Made by a program: the position numbers and the translations under genes
Part shown: positions 7,057 to 9,120 of the stretch, one piece after another
Numbering within the stretch: position 1 is the stretch's first letter
Layout: the number at the start of each line of letters is the position of its first letter
Notes under the pieces: generated by a model
Database searches by the model: none
What the model saw: the letters and a program-made list of their open reading frames with translations, nothing else
What the model was told of the DNA's origin: nothing
Source of the DNA: Myxococcales bacterium
GTDB lineage: Bacteria > Myxococcota_A > Polyangia > Polyangiales > Houyiibacteriaceae
Direction of reading: 5' to 3'
NCBI GenBank assembly: GCA_020354595.1
Contig: CP070650.1
Coordinates: 813,297 to 822,416 of the forward strand
DNA length: 9,120 bases

Positions 7057-7263
7057 CCTGGCACCTGTGCCGAGGGTACCACCATCGGCTCGAGCTCTCA
7101 CCCGCCGCAGGTGGTGCCTGCATAATTGACGCTCGTAGCGGCTCCCCAGGTGGCATCCGCTCGCCATTTGGAATCATTGCGGTTTTTGGTGGCATCGAGC
7201 GACTGATTCCGGTCGGTGGATACCCCGGCGGCGTCTGCCCGGGGTGCTACGCTCGGCAAGCAC
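7057..7263. promoter_or_regulatory. Divergent intergenic region between the CBS-desaturase operon and the helical protein gene
   Basis: This gap of about 207 bases must carry the promoter of the four-gene minus-strand operon and that of the rightward small gene. It contains an AT-rich island around 7120-7128 (CATAATTGA) that could supply a -10 element for either strand, but neither side shows a convincing -35 partner. It also holds the palindrome at 7060-7071 and three related 9-mers beginning GGTGG at 7110, 7149 and 7188. Confidence 0.5.
7060..7071. repeat. Perfect inverted repeat overlapping the CBS gene ribosome-binding site
   Basis: GGCACCTGTGCC is a 5-bp inverted repeat with a 2-base centre, located 4 to 15 bases upstream of the ATG at 7056. 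On the transcript (minus strand) it reads GGCACAGGTGCC and includes the AGGTG Shine-Dalgarno. It could be an operator for a dimeric repressor or a weak RBS-masking hairpin; a 2-base loop is too tight for a stable hairpin without fraying, so the operator reading is slightly preferred. Function is inference. Confidence 0.35.
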
Positions 7264-7647
7264 ATGAAGGACCCGCCGTGGAAACGCCTCGTCGAGGAGC
7301 TCAAGGACCAGGGCTACGAAAGCATCTACCTGGACCGCCTGCGCGCAACGCTCGACGTCGAGCAGCAACACGGGATCCTCGAAAAGGAGATCATCCAGGA
7401 GATGGCCTACGCGCTTGGGCGAAGCGCGGCCAAAGTCGACCACGCGCTTCTGGAGCTCGAGCTCTTGGAGGCGGAGCTCGAAGAGTGCCCCTCCGGGGAG
7501 CGAGGCGACGCGCTCATCGTCGCGATCGAGGAGAAGCGCGCCGATGCGCTTCGGCTTCGACGCGAGCTACTGATTCATCGGGAAGCTCTCGGAATCCGCC
7601 GCAACGAAGTACTCGAGACGATGTACCCGATCGCCGAGCGGCCGTGA
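7264..7647 (+). CDS. Small helical, possibly coiled-coil protein of unknown function
   Basis: The 127-residue product is not one I recognise. It is almost entirely predicted helix and highly charged. One leucine/glutamate-rich stretch, with LLELELLEAELEE near residues 62-74, and another near 84-108 (VAIEEKRADALRLRRELL) look like two antiparallel coiled-coil helices split by a CPSGERG turn. There are no cysteine pairs, membrane segments or nucleotide-binding motifs. I chose the ATG at 7264; an in-frame GTG at 7216 would add 16 residues without helical character. No strong Shine-Dalgarno is seen, only GGCAAG shortly upstream. It stands alone on its strand, divergent from the CBS operon and convergent with the HAD gene. 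It may be an adaptor or structural protein, but that is speculation. Confidence 0.75.
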   Translation: MKDPPWKRLVEELKDQGYESIYLDRLRATLDVEQQHGILEKEIIQEMAYALGRSAAKVDHALLELELLEAELEECPSGERGDALIVAIEEKRADALRLRRELLIHREALGIRRNEVLETMYPIAERP

Positions 7648-7663
7648 TGGTTTAAGTACCATC
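7646..7663. terminator. Weak hairpin between convergent genes
   Basis: GATGGT at 7646-7651 pairs with ACCATC at 7658-7663 around a 6-base loop. It starts inside the stop codon of the helical protein gene and lies 25 bases before the end of the HAD gene. The 6-bp stem is weak and no T-run follows on either strand, so it is at most a poor intrinsic terminator or a pause or 3'-end stabilising element. Confidence 0.2.
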
Positions 7664-7687
7664 GAACGACAGAGGGCCGGAGCATGG

Positions 7688-8833
7688 TCATGCGCGTACG
7701 AAATTCGTCGACGCCTCTTGCAGCACCGCGAGTCGGTACGCGATGTCACCGCTGATTTGGCCGGGCGCGCTTGCGAGCTCATTCACACGCCGTAGCAGCC
7801 AACCAAGACGGTGTTCTAGATCTTCGCGAGTGAGCTCGAGCTTCGTCTGTGCGAGCGCCAGCTTCTTCCGGCGGGCATCGACGTACTGCGGATGGCCCAC
7901 TGCCCGCTGCTCGCGCTCGTGCTTGGTGAGCAACGTAGCTGAGTGCACCTCGAGCAAAGGGGATGCAGTCGAGACGATCGCTGGAAATGGCGTCGGGCTG
8001 TTGATGTCGACGACTCGCGTGAAGTGCCCGGCCCAGCAGTGGTCTTCGCCGCGGCTGGTGTCGCTGACGCCGACGACTTCCACCTCCGGGTCGCCCAAGC
8101 GCGGACAAAGCTCGCGGAGAAGCTCGATCTTGGCTTCGCCACTATTGATGTGGTCGAGCGTCGAATAATGAATGTGGTCCACCCCGAGGGCTTCGCCAGC
8201 GACCTCGACGGTCGGCTTGGGTGAAGCGCTGCTGAGGACCACCTCGACTTGCGGCCACCGGGCGCGAACCCACGCGAGGTCGTCCCGATCGATCACCTGG
8301 TCCCGCTCATGTCGCTGCCAAATGCGCAGGGCAAGCTCGCGCAAGACGTCCTCGGAAGTCGTTTCGAGGTGTCGCAGCAAAGTGAGCTGGGGAAGACGCT
8401 GCGCCGCCCGAACCGGATCGGTCACGAAACGCTGGAACCCTCGTCGACGCAGCCAATCGAGTCGCGCGGCCGCCTTCCCCCAGAAACCGTAGTAGGCGCC
8501 CGGGTAGCCCCAAATTCTCAAGCTTCGGGCCAAGTAGCGGACGGTCTTGCGGGGGTGTCCCCAGTCGAAGAGGAACCTGCCACTCGGTTGCCGGCCCGCG
8601 ATGCGCTCGAAGTGCGCACTCCCATATCCCTGATACGCACAGAGCTCCCAACCGAGATCCTGGCCGAGATCGCGCCCAAGGTGAATCGTCCGGTCGAGAT
8701 CGAGGACCAGGTAGCGGGTTTTCGGCGTCAGAACTCGTGCGCAGAGCTCGCGAAACGACGCCACCTCGCCATGATGAACCAAGCGGTCCACTAGGCGGTT
8801 GGGAGAAGCCGGCGATTGGGCTTGCGGTGCCAC
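7688..8833 (-). CDS. HAD-superfamily phosphatase-like protein with helical C-terminal extension
   Basis: The 381-residue product has the four HAD motifs in order. Motif I is LVLDLDRT (Asp45, Asp47), motif II VVLSSASPK (a Ser among 201-204), motif III the Lys in SGEAK (Lys235), and motif IV VVGVSDTSRGED (Asp258). The roughly 150 residues between motifs I and II form a large cap insertion of the C1 kind, broadly like phosphoserine-phosphatase relatives, rich in Trp, Tyr and Arg (for example WGYPGAYYGFWGK near 108-120). After the catalytic core, about residues 300-355 form a charged helical tail (KHEREQRAV, RRKKLALAQTKLEL). A phosphate-monoester hydrolase is likely; the substrate is unknown. The start is a GTG at 8833 without a clear Shine-Dalgarno; a slightly later start would not affect the core. 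It converges with the helical protein gene 40 bases away and diverges from the gene at 9008. Confidence 0.87.
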   Translation of the reverse strand: MAPQAQSPASPNRLVDRLVHHGEVASFRELCARVLTPKTRYLVLDLDRTIHLGRDLGQDLGWELCAYQGYGSAHFERIAGRQPSGRFLFDWGHPRKTVRYLARSLRIWGYPGAYYGFWGKAAARLDWLRRRGFQRFVTDPVRAAQRLPQLTLLRHLETTSEDVLRELALRIWQRHERDQVIDRDDLAWVRARWPQVEVVLSSASPKPTVEVAGEALGVDHIHYSTLDHINSGEAKIELLRELCPRLGDPEVEVVGVSDTSRGEDHCWAGHFTRVVDINSPTPFPAIVSTASPLLEVHSATLLTKHEREQRAVGHPQYVDARRKKLALAQTKLELTREDLEHRLGWLLRRVNELASAPGQISGDIAYRLAVLQEASTNFVRA

Positions 8834-9007
8834 GAGGCCAACGTAGGGCGGCTTCGTTCGGGCATTTGTAAAAGTTAGGTCAAAGCGGTGTCACAGTGCC
8901 TCAGGCCAGAGCCTCCCGACCGCACGAAGAACGTTGAAAAAGCCGCCCATTTGGGGTCTCGCAAATAAGCCGTTAGGGTGATGGTCGTACTTCGTTCGGG
9001 GGGGCGG
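8834..9007. promoter_or_regulatory. Divergent intergenic region upstream of HAD and right-edge genes
   Basis: These 174 bases separate two divergent starts. They are less GC-rich than the coding parts, with AT-rich patches at 8864-8885 and 8934-8970. TTGACC on the minus strand (8883-8878) and TTGAAA on the plus strand (8934-8939) resemble -35 boxes, but neither has a good -10 at 16-18 bases. The 11-mer CTTCGTTCGGG occurs near both ends (8852-8862 and 8990-9000). A promoter role is inferred from gene arrangement. Confidence 0.4.
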
Positions 9008-9120
9008 ATGTTTCGAAAACCAAGAAAGACAACCAATCTGCGGGTGCAGTTGGGGAAGGCGCTCAAGGCCGAGCGGCTCAACGAAGCGCTCGACCTCTAC
9101 GAGCTCATCGAGAAGCAGAA
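9008..9120 (+). CDS. N-terminus of a basic helical protein, possibly TPR-type (cut by window edge)
   Basis: ATG at 9008 opens a frame of 37 complete codons that runs off the right edge. The visible protein starts MFRKPRKTTNLRVQLGKALK, and the segment that follows contains EALDLYELIE. The basic start followed by an amphipathic helix pair (Leu/Ala pattern with EALDLYE) resembles the first helices of a tetratricopeptide-repeat protein, but one partial repeat cannot prove it. A run of seven G (8998-9004) just upstream can serve as Shine-Dalgarno. An in-frame ATG at 8981 would add nine residues; I prefer 9008 because the sequence from there looks like a natural N-terminus. It is divergent from the HAD gene. 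Confidence 0.6.
   Translation, partial: MFRKPRKTTNLRVQLGKALKAERLNEALDLYELIEKQ

Noticed and set aside
6356..7195. Minus-strand open frame overlapping the CBS gene and desaturase start
   Set aside because: It is out of frame with both recognised genes, and its translation is Arg/Gly/His-rich with no domain.
7682..7693. Inverted repeat GCATG/CATGC at the end of the HAD gene
   Set aside because: Five-base arms with a 2-base centre overlapping a stop codon, without a T-run; likely chance.

Overview
The window is GC-rich, densely coding DNA with short intergenic gaps and many spurious open antisense frames. The protein families, plus one candidate sigma-54 type promoter, suggest a high-GC proteobacterium or myxobacterium-like (Myxococcota) chromosome. 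That assignment is an inference from composition and gene style, because no rRNA or other taxonomic marker is present. I see no tRNA, rRNA, CRISPR array, insertion sequence, integrase or attachment site.

Layout from left to right. (1) Positions 1-710, minus strand: the N-terminal part of a class III PLP-dependent aminotransferase that runs off the left edge. (2) Positions 711-925: a divergent regulatory gap with a candidate -24/-12 promoter and a pair of direct repeats, both placed to serve the rightward genes. (3) Positions 926-3371, plus strand: two serine hydrolases 4 bases apart, an ABHD18-like alpha/beta hydrolase and a beta-lactamase-fold esterase. (4) Positions 3401-7056, minus strand: four tightly packed genes transcribed in the order CBS-pair protein, membrane fatty acid desaturase, NnrU/isoprenylcysteine-methyltransferase-like membrane protein, amidase-signature hydrolase. 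(5) Positions 7057-7263: a divergent regulatory gap. (6) Positions 7264-7647, plus strand: a small helical protein of unknown function. (7) Positions 7688-8833, minus strand: a HAD-family phosphatase-like protein with a charged helical C-terminal tail. (8) Positions 8834-9007: another divergent gap. (9) Positions 9008 to the right edge, plus strand: the start of a basic, helical protein, possibly a TPR-type protein.

How the genes may work together. The minus-strand cluster joins an acyl-chain desaturase, a membrane protein with methyltransferase-like motifs, and an amidase with the full Lys-Ser-Ser triad of the family that includes fatty acid amide hydrolase. A CBS protein, a possible adenylate sensor, is encoded first. 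It converges on an operon of two ester or amide hydrolases. The simplest reading is a lipid or lipid-amide modification and turnover locus, but substrate and pathway cannot be read from sequence alone. Nothing here is a clear defence, toxin or mobile system. The most unusual points are the composition of the four-gene operon and the candidate sigma-54 control of the hydrolase pair.
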